DNA of 64,000 bases, taken from assembly GCF_921293095.1 (NCBI RefSeq), contig NC_060246.1, positions 112,882,941-112,946,940 on the forward strand. Reading direction: 5' to 3'. The stretch is from Ischnura elegans. Its lineage: Eukaryota; Arthropoda; Insecta; Odonata; Coenagrionidae. The number at the start of each line of letters is the position of its first letter. Position 1 is the first letter of the stretch. The notes under the pieces are model-generated. The model did not search any database and was not told the origin of the DNA. It saw only the letters and a program-made list of their open reading frames with translations. This document shows, in pieces, positions 50,601 to 60,910 of the stretch. The position numbers and the translations under genes were made by a program.

Positions 50601-53600
50601 AGCACTGCTCGTGAGCAAAGATGCTCAAACAGCAGATAAGTAGAATTAACCCTCCAGTGGGTGCATGAGTGCAGGTAGGAATTAAATACTAGGACTAGGG
50701 GGGGTTTGAGGCACAAATAATACTAGGGATTGTGGGGGTATGGAATACCTGCCAGGGTAAGTGGTAGGTGCGGGGGCCCTCCCCAGAAAATTTTTAGGAT
50801 AAATGGTTCAAATTTGTGAGTTTTATGGCTTTCTGAGGGACATTTAATTAATCCTTACATTAATCTATAAGTAGTATTAATCCAATTAAGTAAAATGGAT
50901 TAAACAAAGTATTTTATAATTATGATAATAATAATGGACAGAAAGTCGAAAGAGCTTTTGTTCTGTGAATAGTTATCAGTTATAGTTTGATGTTATGCTT
51001 GTGAGTTATCTGTCCTCCTAATATTAGTTACAAAGTTTATCATATTAATATATATTTTAATTACTCTAAGCTCTGGTGGGGTATTATCCCACTAAACATC
51101 CCCTCACTGCAACACTGAGTGGGTGCACCCTGTGAGTTGATATGAGTGGGTGAGCCACACACTGTGCAATTTAACTGGTGCAGCAGTGGAGTAATAAAAA
51201 TGTATATTATAAGAAAGATACATATATTTTCAAAAATGGATTTGCGAACTTAAATGAAGATAACTAGTTCAAATGAGTCAATTATGGCATAACAAAGAAA
51301 TAAAATTTGTACAGCATGGAGTATGGCAGCACAACCCCCTTGAGCCCCTTGACCTTGCAAGTATTGCACCAATAAGGTCTGCTCAAACTTATTCACTCAA
51401 ACCTAACTATCGATGTGATAGGTGCTCTGTACTCAAAAAATGCTACTTGGTGCAAACATATACATACTAAATACGAAATACACTTAGTAAGAGTTACGGG
51501 AAGCACATCCCCCTAGCTTCTTTGACCACCGAGAAATACAAAGTTTGCCACACGGAGTGCAGCAATGTGCCTGGCAAGGGGTTAGCAGTGAATGGGTTAT
51601 TTCATACAAGAGTTGATATCATCATCGATAATTGTGCAACTGAATAAATGTTATATGCATTGAATCATGTAACATAACTTCATCATATCAAATTTCATTC
51701 ATAATAGTATAAATTAGATTATATACTTACTGAGCAATCTGCTTGTGATGACTGCACACAGCCTGAATCATCATTCCTTATGCAACAAGCAGTCTCTCTT
51801 TCTTTTTCTCTAGCTTTCTCAATTTCTTTCATTACCTTGTAATCCTTCCGCATACAAGGAGCAAATTTTGCCCCTAAATGAATAAGGTCCGCCTTAAAGG
51901 AAAAAGGAAAATATTAGTCTTTTCACCACCTATTCTAATACAGTAAAAAAGAAGTAACCCCATCTTAGCAGAAGATGACACCAAGTACAGATTGCTGCGG
52001 AAAAGTAGAGGTAATCTACATTGTTTGAAAATATTCTATCAATCTGACCATACATTGACTACACCATTGAATCAATGCCTAGAAATCTCGATTTCATCTA
52101 TCCCAAGCATGTTGCTCACTTTCTGTTAGTGGGCTTTTTTTGACAGCAGAAAATACAAATGAATTCCTAATTGGGGATGGCAGGGGCACTCTTAACTATT
52201 CTCCATCATTACCGATAGAAGGACTCATGATGAATTGTTGCCAGAGGGGTAGAAAAAATTACTTGCAGAGCATTTATTTAATTAAAAGACATACAAAATG
52301 GAAAAAAATGATAGTTGACTGGATCTAATATGCAGGCAAACATTCTGTGTAACTAAAGAATTCACTTACATTGAAAAATTTAATGGGCAACACAGTCCTC
52401 AATTAATTATGGTGTAAAATGCTGTGATTAAAGCACTTTTTTGAGGTTCAGCTAACTCCTAAATATACCCTTCAAGATAGAAATTCAAACCAATAGCCCA
52501 TAAAAAAAATGAATGCAAAAATTCCTGTTTATGGCTAAAATTTAGCTTTTGCCTCTCATAAGTAGCTGGTGGTTTTATGAGTAAAAAAATAATGGATGAT
52601 GCTTGTGTGCAGCAGAACATCAAATATTTGTAAATAAGACCCTTTCTGAAAACAAATTACATAAGTGATTTTTCTGGACTGAGTTCAAGTCTATACAGTT
52701 GATGTGAGCTGGAGAGTTCACTGCCTGTAAGGATTCTTCTCATCTGGTAGAAAACATAGATTTGCATGTCACTTAAACAGTGTGCTGGACATCAGATAGT
52801 GCTACGAACAGGATGTGCTTATTGTTGTTTGCGCAGATTACGACCTTCCTATGGAACACCATGCCACAGGAATGGGTAACTGCACTGGTGATCCTCTCCA
52901 TTGAGGAGAAGAAAGTATGCAAAATACAAGGGATCTATGCCAGGATGATTGTTTATATCTGTAGCAGGAAGGAGTGGTGAATGGATGAATTATTGGCAAT
53001 GAGTGAGTTAACTTTAAATTTCTTCACATTTTACTGTGGAGGTGGGGATGAGGAAGGGAAAGAGGAGGAGGTGGCATTGGAAGGGAATGATGGGAAGGGT
53101 GTGTATGTATTGCTAATTTTTGCATAATTGGCCAATGAGAAAAATGGTATTTTTCAGCATCATATTCAATTCTTTGGTTACTGTTTCACAGCATACGAAA
53201 GGTTTTTCAACTACATATATATATTTCTGAAAAGTAAGCAGACATTGGCTTAAAAACTATGGAAATCGAAAAAAAAGGAAACATGTACATACGTAGTTCC
53301 ATTTTATAAAGGGAATTGTGTTAGGAAATAATAAGCCAGGTGTAGCCTGGCAGTAAAATGCAAATATCCTGGTACTTTTGTGTCCAATTTTACTTTTTAT
53401 AATGATCGTGGAAAACATCAACGAAGTGTGAGCTCATACACGGATAATTCGCAATGCGGATAAACCGCACCCGGATAATTGGGAGTCTGCTGCATAGATG
53501 CCAATGCTAAATATGGAAAGACCATTCAGTTATCTTGAGAGCAGTGAACCTCTCTTCATTTTCTAACCATAGTAAAAGCAATAATAGAACACATTAACAC

Positions 53601-56600
53601 GTCACTTCTATCAGCTTGGCACAAGTGTTGTATGGCCAGTCTGTTTCGGTTAGCCGGGGTTGAAAATATGTCACTGAAACTGAGCAAGGAACAATTTGTT
53701 CAGCAAGACTGAAAGATTAACATCTACTGCTCTGAAGTGAAATTAGTATGAGAAGAGGGAAAACCCTCACTTTAACACTTAATCATAGTTTAACAAGAGG
53801 GACCTTCAGTAAAATGTACTCACTGCTCTTGGTCCAATCCAAAAATTTGATGGTTCCATGTAATCAACCTGTTGCAGAGAAAGGCTAGTTACCAAAACCT
53901 GAAAAGATAAACATGGTTAATTAAAAATTTTCAGATCAAAGAGGATTCATAATTAATATGATGTAATAATAAAAATGATTACAAAAAATCAATTCTACAC
54001 TTTTTGTTCATGTCTCACATGAGACTATTCACATGGATACACATTCCCAATGATTTCAAATAGGAAGGGAAATGCATCAATAAAAAAAGATAAACATTGG
54101 AAACAGAGCAATGATTGTAGAAATTCTACAAGCTAACTTTTTCTATAATTTTTTGCCTTTGAAATTCTCAATTAATCATAAAACCACACTTACCAAACTT
54201 GAGCGTTGATGCAGGTCAAAACCGATCGGTCCAAAGCCGTAGCAGACAAGTGATATGATCATTACAAGAACTTGCACAGTGGTTGCCCAATAAGTAAAGA
54301 AGGGTCGATGATCCTCCATGTCATCTAACTGTTCTCTCACTTTTCGATCTTCCACAACAGAACGACGCACTGATCTCCTGAAAAATTACATATAGGCAAT
54401 GGTTACATTTCCCACGGTGTTTGATGCAATTATTTTGAAATCACAGGTTAATTGAATTATTAACTCATGTTGATCCTTGAAAGAATCTTATTTATTCATT
54501 TATTCAGAAATGAGGTTCTAATTAATAACAAATAATTAATGATGATTCTATATTGTGTATGGAAATAAGGCTTCACTAGTCATTAGCTAATAATGCATGG
54601 GCAAGCAATGGATATAAGAACCAATGAATTATAAATTTTACAGAAACACATAAATCCAAAAAAAATTTAATAAATGCTTCCATGATGGATATCAGATAGT
54701 ATAGTATGACATAAACCCATGCAAAAGGAAACCTAGATAATCATTTGCTGTAAAGGTATTTTTATGATTTTAAATACATATGCGATGGATTAAGCTCCAA
54801 AAGGTACCTATGGATGCATGAATGGATTTATGATGGATTTTAGGTTCTCCCAATGTATTGTGTGGAGAAAGATTTTTTAGGTTTCCCATTGTGTACAATA
54901 ACTACAGGTCACCAGCGTTTACAAGGATATCTGCAACCATTCTAATGGTTTAAGGGCCAGTCAAGGTTTTACCCAGTTTTTCGCAGATGACAATTGCAGA
55001 CTCGAACCTTTGAAATGCCAATTACAATGATTCAATGGTACCCTGTAGAGGACACAAGAAATCTTCCCAGAATGAATGAACTAAATTTAACTTCAATTTG
55101 AAACGGATTGTTTTAGGTGAGATTTGGTGGAACCATTCCATCATAAATGAAAGATGTTCTGGTTCGAATTGTAAACTTTATCATATAGCACTAAACAATG
55201 TGTTTTCATATTGTCTCATCATTTTCAAGTGTCCATGATGATGCATTTGAATATTTCCAGGCAATACACTTAAAAAGGATATGACAACATCAAAATGCCT
55301 TGGGTAATGTGGTAAGATACAGTACATAAGTGCAGATAAGTACATAAGTGGAACCTGCAAAAACTATTTCATTTATGATAACTTCAATACTCTGTAAAAA
55401 TGAAGTTGTGGCAAACAAATAGGGTTTTATACTCTTATACAAACCTAAAAAATCTCCCAACTACGCCCATGCCATACTGTCGCCTGTCAGAATTGTCTAG
55501 AGCACGGTCAAGTACAAAACTTGTAATTCGTGACATTCCGACTTCAGCATATGATTCTGTTCCTGTCGCTGCAGTCCCTGCTCCCTCGGCAGCTGACTGC
55601 GAAGCTGATGGTGCAGCCCCCAGCACGTGGGCCTCAGATGGCATGCGTTCCGGTGTCCCTCTCCTCCAACTTGCCCCCCTTAAAAAAAATAAAGTTTTCT
55701 TTTTATAATACATATTTCATAAAAAGACTAGCTGCTACCATCATTGATGAAGCTCAGCAAAAATTCTACCTAATCTGCAAACTGATATGAGTAAGTAAAT
55801 ACATAATTTATTCATTATTTCGCCATCCCATGGTTATATAAAAAAAATATTTTTAGGAGGTGGTTCATTTGAAGGGAGAATGTATAATGGCTCATTCACT
55901 TGAAGAGGATGCCATTAAATTAAAAAAATGGGGGAGTTCTGAACTCCTTGTCCTATACCACTACTGGCTACATCATATATAAATTTTGATTCCATTATAT
56001 CATGAAAAATGAAAAAGAATAAACTTTGTGCTTTTTCATTTTTCATAATGAATCGCTTTCACAAAGTCACCCCTGAAACCATCAATCCATTATATCACTT
56101 GAATGACTTCTGATAGTGCTTTCAGGTTTGCACCTGATTAATTATGAGTGAGGCTCAGTGACTATGCATTCTTCTCAAGACAATTCATTTAAAGAGCAAA
56201 TACAAGTCTAAAAAATTATCAAAAGAAATTAATATTTTACAAGGAAATATGAATTTTCAGATAGAAAAAGATGTAAGAGCACATTTTTTACTGATACCAA
56301 TGAAACATAAAATCAGAATCTATCCATTAAATATCTGTCTGTATAAATCTGCCTACTCACTTCACCAAAATTGGTGTAAATAAAGCCACTTTCATTGGAA
56401 AATATTTTTAATGCATTCCATCTATTTGTATGGAATATTGATGAAGGTCCAATCAATACCTTTAATTATCCATTGTAAACAAAGCATTTACCATGCTCCG
56501 GCTCAGAAAGCTAACATCTTATTTTTGAAAATACTGAATTTGCATTAGTGAAATTTGTGCGAAAATCAATACATTTTTTACTTATGCAAAAAACATTTTC

Positions 56601-57790
56601 CATGCATATTATAAAGTACACTTAACATGTAACCAGTACATACTATGAGCATTGAAAGAATTTTAGTGAGCAATTCCCAGAAGATAGATGATAAAATGTT
56701 TCAGATTGATGAGTTTGAACATCCTTTGGCATACTGGGCACTAATGTCATTTAGGTCACTAAGTTTATGTAAATAAGGATATCTCTGGTCATATAATTAT
56801 TACATGAAATGAAGAAGAGTAATTTTTGTGCATAACTTCATATTAGTAAGTTCATTAAGATTCACAGCATTAATTTGGTATGGAAAAGTTAAATGTAACA
56901 GAATTGAAATGGAATTATTTGTGAAAAAATTTAAGTACGGAGAATTATGTGTTAAATTCTCCAGAAATACCTACATTTAAATTAAATCCCCACTCCCCAA
57001 TTCTTTCTCAGCAGTCCCTGTTGCTGATTTTGCTTCTAAATTTTAACATGACCACTCCAGACCTATATCTAACACATCTAAAGCAAAGGCAGGGCCGTCT
57101 TAAGATGACCCGTACTCAAGTTATTTTCTATGGTGTCAGGAGAATATACTAAATATGTATGTAGAATAACTGCAGCAGTCAAGGATTTAATCACATTACT
57201 TAGTTCATTCAAAGCAGCTACCCTGTGATGAGACATTTGCATATCTATAGAATCACTGACTAGTCCACATGCAGATGGTGTGAGGAAGAGGAGGAAACAA
57301 TCTCCCAATTACTATGTGACTGCCCCGCCATTATGAGGACTTGCAACAGGTTCATCATTTTTTGGGGCCCACGGAGATAAGAGACCTGGTATCCTTCAGC
57401 TAGGATATTGGGCTCTACAGGAAATCACTCATTGGTGGATAGCAAACTGGACCACTTAGGTGTTAAGGCTCATGGCTATATAGCATACCATCGTTTATAT
57501 CAGTCAATCAATCAATCATACTCAAAGCAGCAAAAGAGTTACACTTGAGTCTGTTGTTTCCTAGCAAGAGCAGCTTCTTACCTCTCCCGAGTGTACAAAT
57601 CCCCCCTCGTCCTATCCATCTGGTCCCTATTCGTAGAATCAGAGGCAAACGTTGATGTCACTCCAGTTCCTCCAGATGGTCCAGCCTCTGAGGAAGGGTG
57701 TCCTACTCCAGCACTACCACCAGCCCCTCCACCATCCGTGAAGTCTGCACTATGAGCAGTGTGGGCACTAACTGGTCTATCAAAGAACAC
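41226..57790 (-). CDS. iRhom: iRhom (inactive rhomboid, RHBDF/rhomboid-5 family), ten 3' coding exons, 5' end not found
   Basis: Joining ten minus-strand exons gives 1,911 bp (636 residues plus stop), with matching phases and GT-AG introns. Order: cytoplasmic Ser/Gly/Arg-rich region (residues 1-175); first membrane segment (about 176-200); cysteine-rich luminal iRhom homology domain (about 225-425, motifs [58 protein letters not shown]); then the rhomboid core with [22 protein letters not shown] and GNLASAI. At the protease serine position it reads GPAG (489-492), so the serine is absent and the iRhom proline is present; the DNYAHLFG histidine (543) is kept. Known role of the family: ER/secretory-pathway pseudoproteases controlling EGFR-ligand fate and, in vertebrates, ADAM17 trafficking. 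Residue 1 here is not the true start; upstream exon(s) are missing or unrecognised. Confidence 0.95.
42363..42702. mobile_element. Putative MITE with Tigger-like ends, intronic
   Basis: The left end TAGTCCCCAAGTTACAGACC and the reverse complement of the right end, TCATCCCCAAGTTATGGACT, match at 15 of 20 positions. The interior is A+T-rich and non-coding. CCCCAAGTTA-type termini occur in Tigger/pogo-derived MITEs. It lies in the intron between the last two iRhom exons. A target duplication is not clear. Confidence 0.4.
43228..43381 (-). CDS. iRhom: iRhom exon, rhomboid core, window exon 9
   Basis: Acceptor GTTTCTAG, donor GTAAGT. It encodes [36 protein letters not shown] and [15 protein letters not shown], i.e. 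the second and third membrane segments. It ends in phase 0 directly before the VGPAG of the last exon. Confidence 0.96.
44010..44204 (+). pseudogene. Upstream remnant frame in the pogo element (64 aa)
   Basis: A short open frame lies between the left inverted repeat and the transposase remnant, starting [20 protein letters not shown] and ending in a basic Gln/Asn-rich tail. It could be the remnant of the 5' region of the original transposase transcript. I recognise no domain in it. It contains a short CCCTAACCCTAACCC run. Confidence 0.25.
44295..45017 (+). pseudogene. pogo/Tigger-type transposase, N-terminally deleted ORF (240 aa)
   Basis: The frame is open from ATGGGCACC to the stop. It shows the pogo DDE fold signatures [30 protein letters not shown] (second Asp at residue 78) and [17 protein letters not shown] (third Asp at residue 114, 35 residues between), then a helical region and an acidic tail ([20 protein letters not shown]). 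Residues 10-25 jump from TTMVLHF directly to [14 protein letters not shown]; the segment normally between these, with the first catalytic Asp, is lost. The helix-turn-helix/CENP-B-like domain is also absent. It may be a relic or produce an inactive protein. Confidence 0.88.
45579..45679 (-). CDS. iRhom: iRhom exon, end of luminal domain and start of rhomboid core, window exon 8
   Basis: Acceptor ATTTTCAG, donor GTAAGT. It encodes [19 protein letters not shown], then [15 protein letters not shown]; the final glycine codon is completed in the next exon. It lies just upstream, in minus-strand terms, of the intron that holds the pogo element. Confidence 0.95.
46869..47121 (-). CDS. iRhom: iRhom exon, core of iRhom homology domain, window exon 7
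   Basis: Acceptor CACTCAG, donor GTGAGT. It encodes [38 protein letters not shown] and [18 protein letters not shown] followed by LCSQ, the most conserved luminal cysteine-rich part of the family. Confidence 0.96.
47219..47307 (-). CDS. iRhom: iRhom exon, iRhom homology domain, window exon 6
   Basis: This is an 89-bp exon with acceptor CACCTAG and donor GTAAGT. It encodes [19 protein letters not shown] and [10 protein letters not shown], matching the SGPGGR...SGSVC...DP block of iRhoms. It ends with two bases that join the next exon to give K-F-C-E. Confidence 0.9.
49262..49938. mobile_element. Non-autonomous hAT-like element, 677 bp, intronic
   Basis: The left end is CAGGGATGGCAATTGAAA and the right end, reverse-complemented, is CAGGGATAGCAAGTGAAA; the CAGGG start and gap-tolerant match are typical of hAT termini. 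The adjacent 8-mers are CTCTGAAC (49,254-49,261) and CTCTAAAT (49,939-49,946), matching at 6 of 8, consistent with an old 8-bp target duplication. Inside, the motif GGGTCGAAACTAAAC and variants recur (about 49,428, 49,812 and 49,895, with inverted forms), as in hAT subterminal repeats. There is no transposase frame. It lies in the intron between window exons 5 and 6 of iRhom. Confidence 0.7.
51731..51892 (-). CDS. iRhom: iRhom exon, iRhom homology domain, window exon 5
   Basis: This is a 54-codon exon with acceptor CCTTTAAG and donor GTAAGT, phase 0 at both ends. It encodes [17 protein letters not shown], a charged helix ([12 protein letters not shown]), then [14 protein letters not shown] and ADCS, all recognisable iRhom homology domain motifs with conserved cysteines. 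Confidence 0.93.
53440..53492. mobile_element. Fragment of a Tigger/jerky-like transposon end
   Basis: The minus strand reads CAGCAGACTCCCAATTATCC then GGTGCGGTTTATCCGCATTG, with repeated ATTATCCG-type motifs. This resembles CAGTAGACTCCCGATTATCC termini of Tigger-type elements. The partner end was not found, so it is a solo fragment within an iRhom intron. Confidence 0.4.
53824..53898 (-). CDS. iRhom: iRhom exon, start of luminal domain, window exon 4
   Basis: This is a 25-codon exon with acceptor TTTTCAG and donor GTGAGT, phase 0 at both ends. It encodes [10 protein letters not shown] and [17 protein letters not shown] is a conserved iRhom motif. Confidence 0.9.
54194..54377 (-). CDS. iRhom: iRhom exon with first membrane segment, window exon 3
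   Basis: Acceptor TTTTTCAG, donor GTAAGT. It encodes a basic stretch ([19 protein letters not shown]), the family motif DHRPFFTYW, and the hydrophobic segment [21 protein letters not shown], the first membrane span of iRhoms. Confidence 0.92.
55445..55678 (-). CDS. iRhom: iRhom exon (cytoplasmic), window exon 2
   Basis: The acceptor is a T run plus AAG before GGGGGCAAG. The donor is TTTTTAG before GTTTGT, a weak donor. It encodes [17 protein letters not shown], an Ala/Ser-rich linker, then [14 protein letters not shown]. Entry and exit phases fit the neighbouring exons. Confidence 0.8.
56988..57044. repeat. Short interspersed repeat, copy 1
   Basis: CAGCAGTCCCTGTTGCTGAT followed by TTTGCTTCTAAATTTT matches 59,790-59,824 with few differences, and similarity extends upstream through a CCCC-rich stretch. 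It is probably part of an unrecognised dispersed element. Confidence 0.55.
57230..57519 (+). pseudogene. Decayed non-LTR retrotransposon ORF2 3' end
   Basis: The plus strand encodes HLHIYRITD, a stop, then [20 protein letters not shown] and [10 protein letters not shown]. After a frameshift it continues [11 protein letters not shown], a stop, then [11 protein letters not shown]. The CxxC-x(n)-LLCxCP pattern is the C-terminal zinc-knuckle region of insect-type non-LTR ORF2 proteins, with Gln replacing the usual His. A (TCAA)n-like tail at 57,507-57,519 may mark the 3' end. At least two stops and one frameshift make it dead. It lies in the intron between the first two recognised iRhom exons. 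Confidence 0.65.
57582..57790 (-). CDS. iRhom: iRhom exon (cytoplasmic), window exon 1
   Basis: Bounded by TTCTAG before GTGTTC and by GAGAG before GTAAGA. It starts in phase 0 and ends with two bases of a codon. It encodes [10 protein letters not shown] followed by a Gly/Ser-rich stretch and [10 protein letters not shown], typical of a disordered cytoplasmic iRhom segment. An upstream exon ending in phase 0 is required. Confidence 0.8.
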
Positions 57791-57899
57791 CTAGAATGGA
57801 AAAGAATCGACACCAAAACTTATAAGTCATCATGCCTTAATTTTCAGAGTTTTCAAGATAAAAATCCATCTATATGCCACTGATTTGAAAGTATCCATT

Positions 57900-59340
57900 G
57901 GAAGGAGTTGTGGTGTTACAATAGTATTATCAGTAATTTCCAACATCAGAAAACATAGCATTATGTAGGATTTTGCACGTCAAGTTATCACAAGGCAAAT
58001 TTGTTCTTTTCATGAATTGGCCAATCAATCATTTTCACATATATTGCTAATTGATCTGATGCAGACAATTTTATTACATTTGATTGGAATTGATTTCATC
58101 ATATGAGTTTGTTATGTCATGGCATTTAAATCATGTGAGATAAGTACAAAAGCCATGAAAATAGTTTCTAAAGTTGACTAGCTCATGACTTAGAATGATC
58201 AAACCAGGTGAACCAATTTAATTATCATGTAGGTAATGAAAAAAATCTCAATCTTAGTCCCAATCAGGGTCCTGTTCTAACATTTTTCTAGTGTAAGCAA
58301 GCAATATTCTGTGCCCCCCTCAAAAATAACCTGAGAGTGTACACAGATTCTCTCTGGGTACAGTTTTAAATAGATTAAAAATATTTTAGATATAAGGGTC
58401 AAAATTTAAATATCAGCATGGACATATAATGTGCTTGCTCTTACATAATGAATGTGATACTTTTAGACCTTATAAACCAGCGCTTATCATCCCCATTTGC
58501 TTGGCACCCTACGCAGCCTTGTACTTTGCTTATCACTTAAACTGGCACAATATTGATAGCAAATGCATCAAGATTCTTATCAATTATAAGGAAAAACATT
58601 GCTGAGAAAAGCTAAGACTTAACAAGTACCAAGCAAAAAATATACTCTAGAATTTGGATGATGATTGAGGCAGGTCTCTTAGTCTTGTATCCATTATTAT
58701 AATTAAGGCTATGCCTCAATTACTAAACATCACCATTACCATTGTCCCATACAGATTAAAACAAGAAAATATAATTGATCTCAGAAGTTTTTTCACTGTT
58801 AACTTTATTGGACAAGGTCAATCCCTCAGACAGAGGAAGACCATTAGAAAAAGGGAATTTTTGGGTTATTTTGGGTATCTGTATTTTTTCCACGAGAGAA
58901 AAAAATTATAATTATAAGTACACTTTGAATGGAAGCTTTAGGTATCTCGAAGGTGTGCCATCAAATTTTTAGTCAGTGATCCCTCACACAATGATCGCTG
59001 TAAATAAATGCATTTTAAATCATCGACAGAAAAAAACATCATGAAAATGGAACAAATTACGTGATATTAATTTCCAAAGTTCCATTTGATAAAAATGAGG
59101 AGTAAAAGCTTTGAATTGAAAGGAAATAATGCTGACGCTTCAAGATCATTCAATAGGGCTAGAATGGAAAAATGAGGAAAATCATTCTTAAAACAATACA
59201 AAAATACTAACTTATTTCAAGTCTCTTGTGTATCAATCCTCCTCCAGCAATCATGGCGTCATAAAAAAACCTCCAACCTCAATGAGAGCAATCGTTTACC
59301 ATTTTTCAAAATATTTACCACAAAGAGGGATTTCGATATT
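57900..59340. other. A+T-rich DNA upstream of the first recognised iRhom exon, no gene seen
   Basis: I searched the minus strand for an upstream iRhom exon ending in phase 0 before a GT donor and found none I could support. This may be a long intron toward a first exon further on. Confidence 0.4.
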
Positions 59341-59399
59341 TTTAAGCAAAAGAAAGGAAACGAATATTTTTAGGCCTCACAAATGCTAAGGAGAGGATC

Positions 59400-59720
59400 A
59401 GGATGCAGCAAAGCGAACATTTTCCACCACTGGTTAAGTCACCCTTCTCTCGTTCCCAACCCACTGTAGCAACCACCACCAGTCGGAAAAAGCTCCCCCT
59501 GACGCAATCACGGGGGGGGGGGGGCGGAGGCAGGAAGAAAGGGGAATTTTGTGAGTTTGGGTGACGCGCGGAGAAGAGTGGGGGGGGGGGGTGTTTGTGA
59601 CGGGGTTGGGGGTGGATTTGAAACACGCCCATTAGCGAGATTAACTCCCAACTCTTTTCTTCTTTCCCCGGAAAATTCTCCATCCCACCCCCTCCTCCAC
59701 CTTACTCTCTCCCCCCCCAT
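59400..59720. other. G+C-rich, CpG-containing low-complexity block
   Basis: The block contains poly-G tracts (59,511-59,524 and 59,579-59,591) and pyrimidine-rich runs (CCCCTCCTCCACC and similar). It contrasts with the A+T-rich surroundings and could be a promoter-proximal or untranslated region of iRhom or simply low-complexity DNA. Open frames on both strands across it are proline/glycine-rich artefacts. Confidence 0.4.
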
Positions 59721-59766
59721 ACATTCCCGCCAATCCTATTCTCTTCCGCCCCCAATATCCATCCTA

Positions 59767-59824
59767 CCCCAACCCTCCAAATTTTGCTTAGCAGCACCTG
59801 CCGCTGATTCTACCTCTAAATTTT
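59767..59824. repeat. Short interspersed repeat, copy 2
   Basis: AGCAGCACCTGCCGCTGATT followed by CTACCTCTAAATTTT is the second copy of the 56,988-57,044 sequence, in the same orientation and about 2.8 kb away. Confidence 0.55.
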
Positions 59825-59953
59825 GCGAGCCTAAATCCAACTCAAATGCAGATCCACGGATATTACAAAAGAGGATCCTAAAGTCTTCCCCTAAATGTGT
59901 TGTCAACCACCGCGCATTTAAATGAGTCTATAATAGTCACCACTCGCGTAGCT

Positions 59954-60118
59954 GACGTAGAAATTGGTCCGAGTTTTACGGGGAAATAAGGTTTAATTAG
60001 TGGTTTAACCGTAATTTATGTATGTGTTCTATGAAATTCATTGACGTACACATTGATCCGAGTTTCACGGGGAAATAAGGGTTAATTAGCGGTTTCAACC
60101 GTAATTTATGTATATAAT
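59954..60118. repeat. 89-bp tandem duplication
   Basis: GACGTAGAAATTGGTCCGAG at 59,954 and GACGTACACATTGATCCGAG at 60,043 begin two copies. Both continue with ACGGGGAAATAAGG, TTAATTAG and ACCGTAATTTATGTAT, at roughly 85-90% identity by eye. Confidence 0.8.
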
Positions 60119-60445
60119 GATGTGATCAATCAAATTCATAAGATTTCAGTGCTATTCCTCGTAATTACACACATTGTAATGCAAAACATTGGAAAAAAGG
60201 ATCGCATCGCACTCATCACCGCGCCGCGGACGTTTTCGAAAACCGATGAAAATGCGACCGAATTGGCACCAGAATCACCCCTCTAGGGAATGGAAATGGG
60301 CCTCCTCTATGCAGTCCTATTGCGCAGAGCCATCGAAAGAGGACGCATACCTTGGACGCGCTCTACGGTCTTCTTTCGTAACGCATTAGTCGCTTAAAAA
60401 TTATGCTCCGAACCTTGAAATTTACAGCTTATAGCACTGAATCCG

Positions 60446-60710
60446 TGGCGCCGACTCCATGGGGCCTGAGGGGGCTCGAGCCTCCTCAAAAATTCGTCAT
60501 GGGTGTGAGGAAAAAATGTGTCAGGCTTGTCGATTTCCCCGGAGTGTCGAGATATCGAGATTCGATTCATCAGGGTTCTAATGTTGATCATAAATCTTCT
60601 AAAATGCTTAAAAAACTTAACACTCACTACTTATAAAATTTCCCGGGGTAAGATCCCCGGTTAGGGCCCCCCAATATTTTTTGTAAGTCGGAATCCCTGC
60701 ACGAAATTCG
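60446..60710. repeat. Putative interspersed repeat, unclassified
   Basis: The segment begins GGCGCCGACTCCATGGGGCC, contains a CTCGAGCCTCCTC block and ends TCCCGGGGTAAGATCCCCGG, TTAGGGCCCCCC and GTAAGTCGGAATCCC. Its base composition and palindromic G+C blocks stand out from the flanks and look like a decayed dispersed element, but only one copy is in the window. Confidence 0.35.
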
Positions 60711-60910
60711 AGAAATAGAGCATATACAATGCAGGATACCTTGAAGAATTGATGCATAAGTTAGTTTAGTTGAATTGTTTTCAGGATAATTTTCCTCTTT
60801 TTCCACTCAAGCCCTATTGAATAGCCATGAAGATGCAGAGACATTTGAGACCTTATGCATTAATTTTGAAATTACATACACTATGAATGAAATTCGTCAT
60901 TAAAAATATT

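Noticed and set aside
41226..57790. Active rhomboid protease
   Set aside because: The serine motif GxSG is replaced by GPAG and a large iRhom homology domain is present, so this is the pseudoprotease branch.
59342..59925. Proline-rich open frames on both strands in the G+C-rich block as the iRhom first exon
   Set aside because: There is no family-like sequence, no donor giving the required phase 0 before the exon at 57,790, and poly-G/poly-C tracts explain the open frames.
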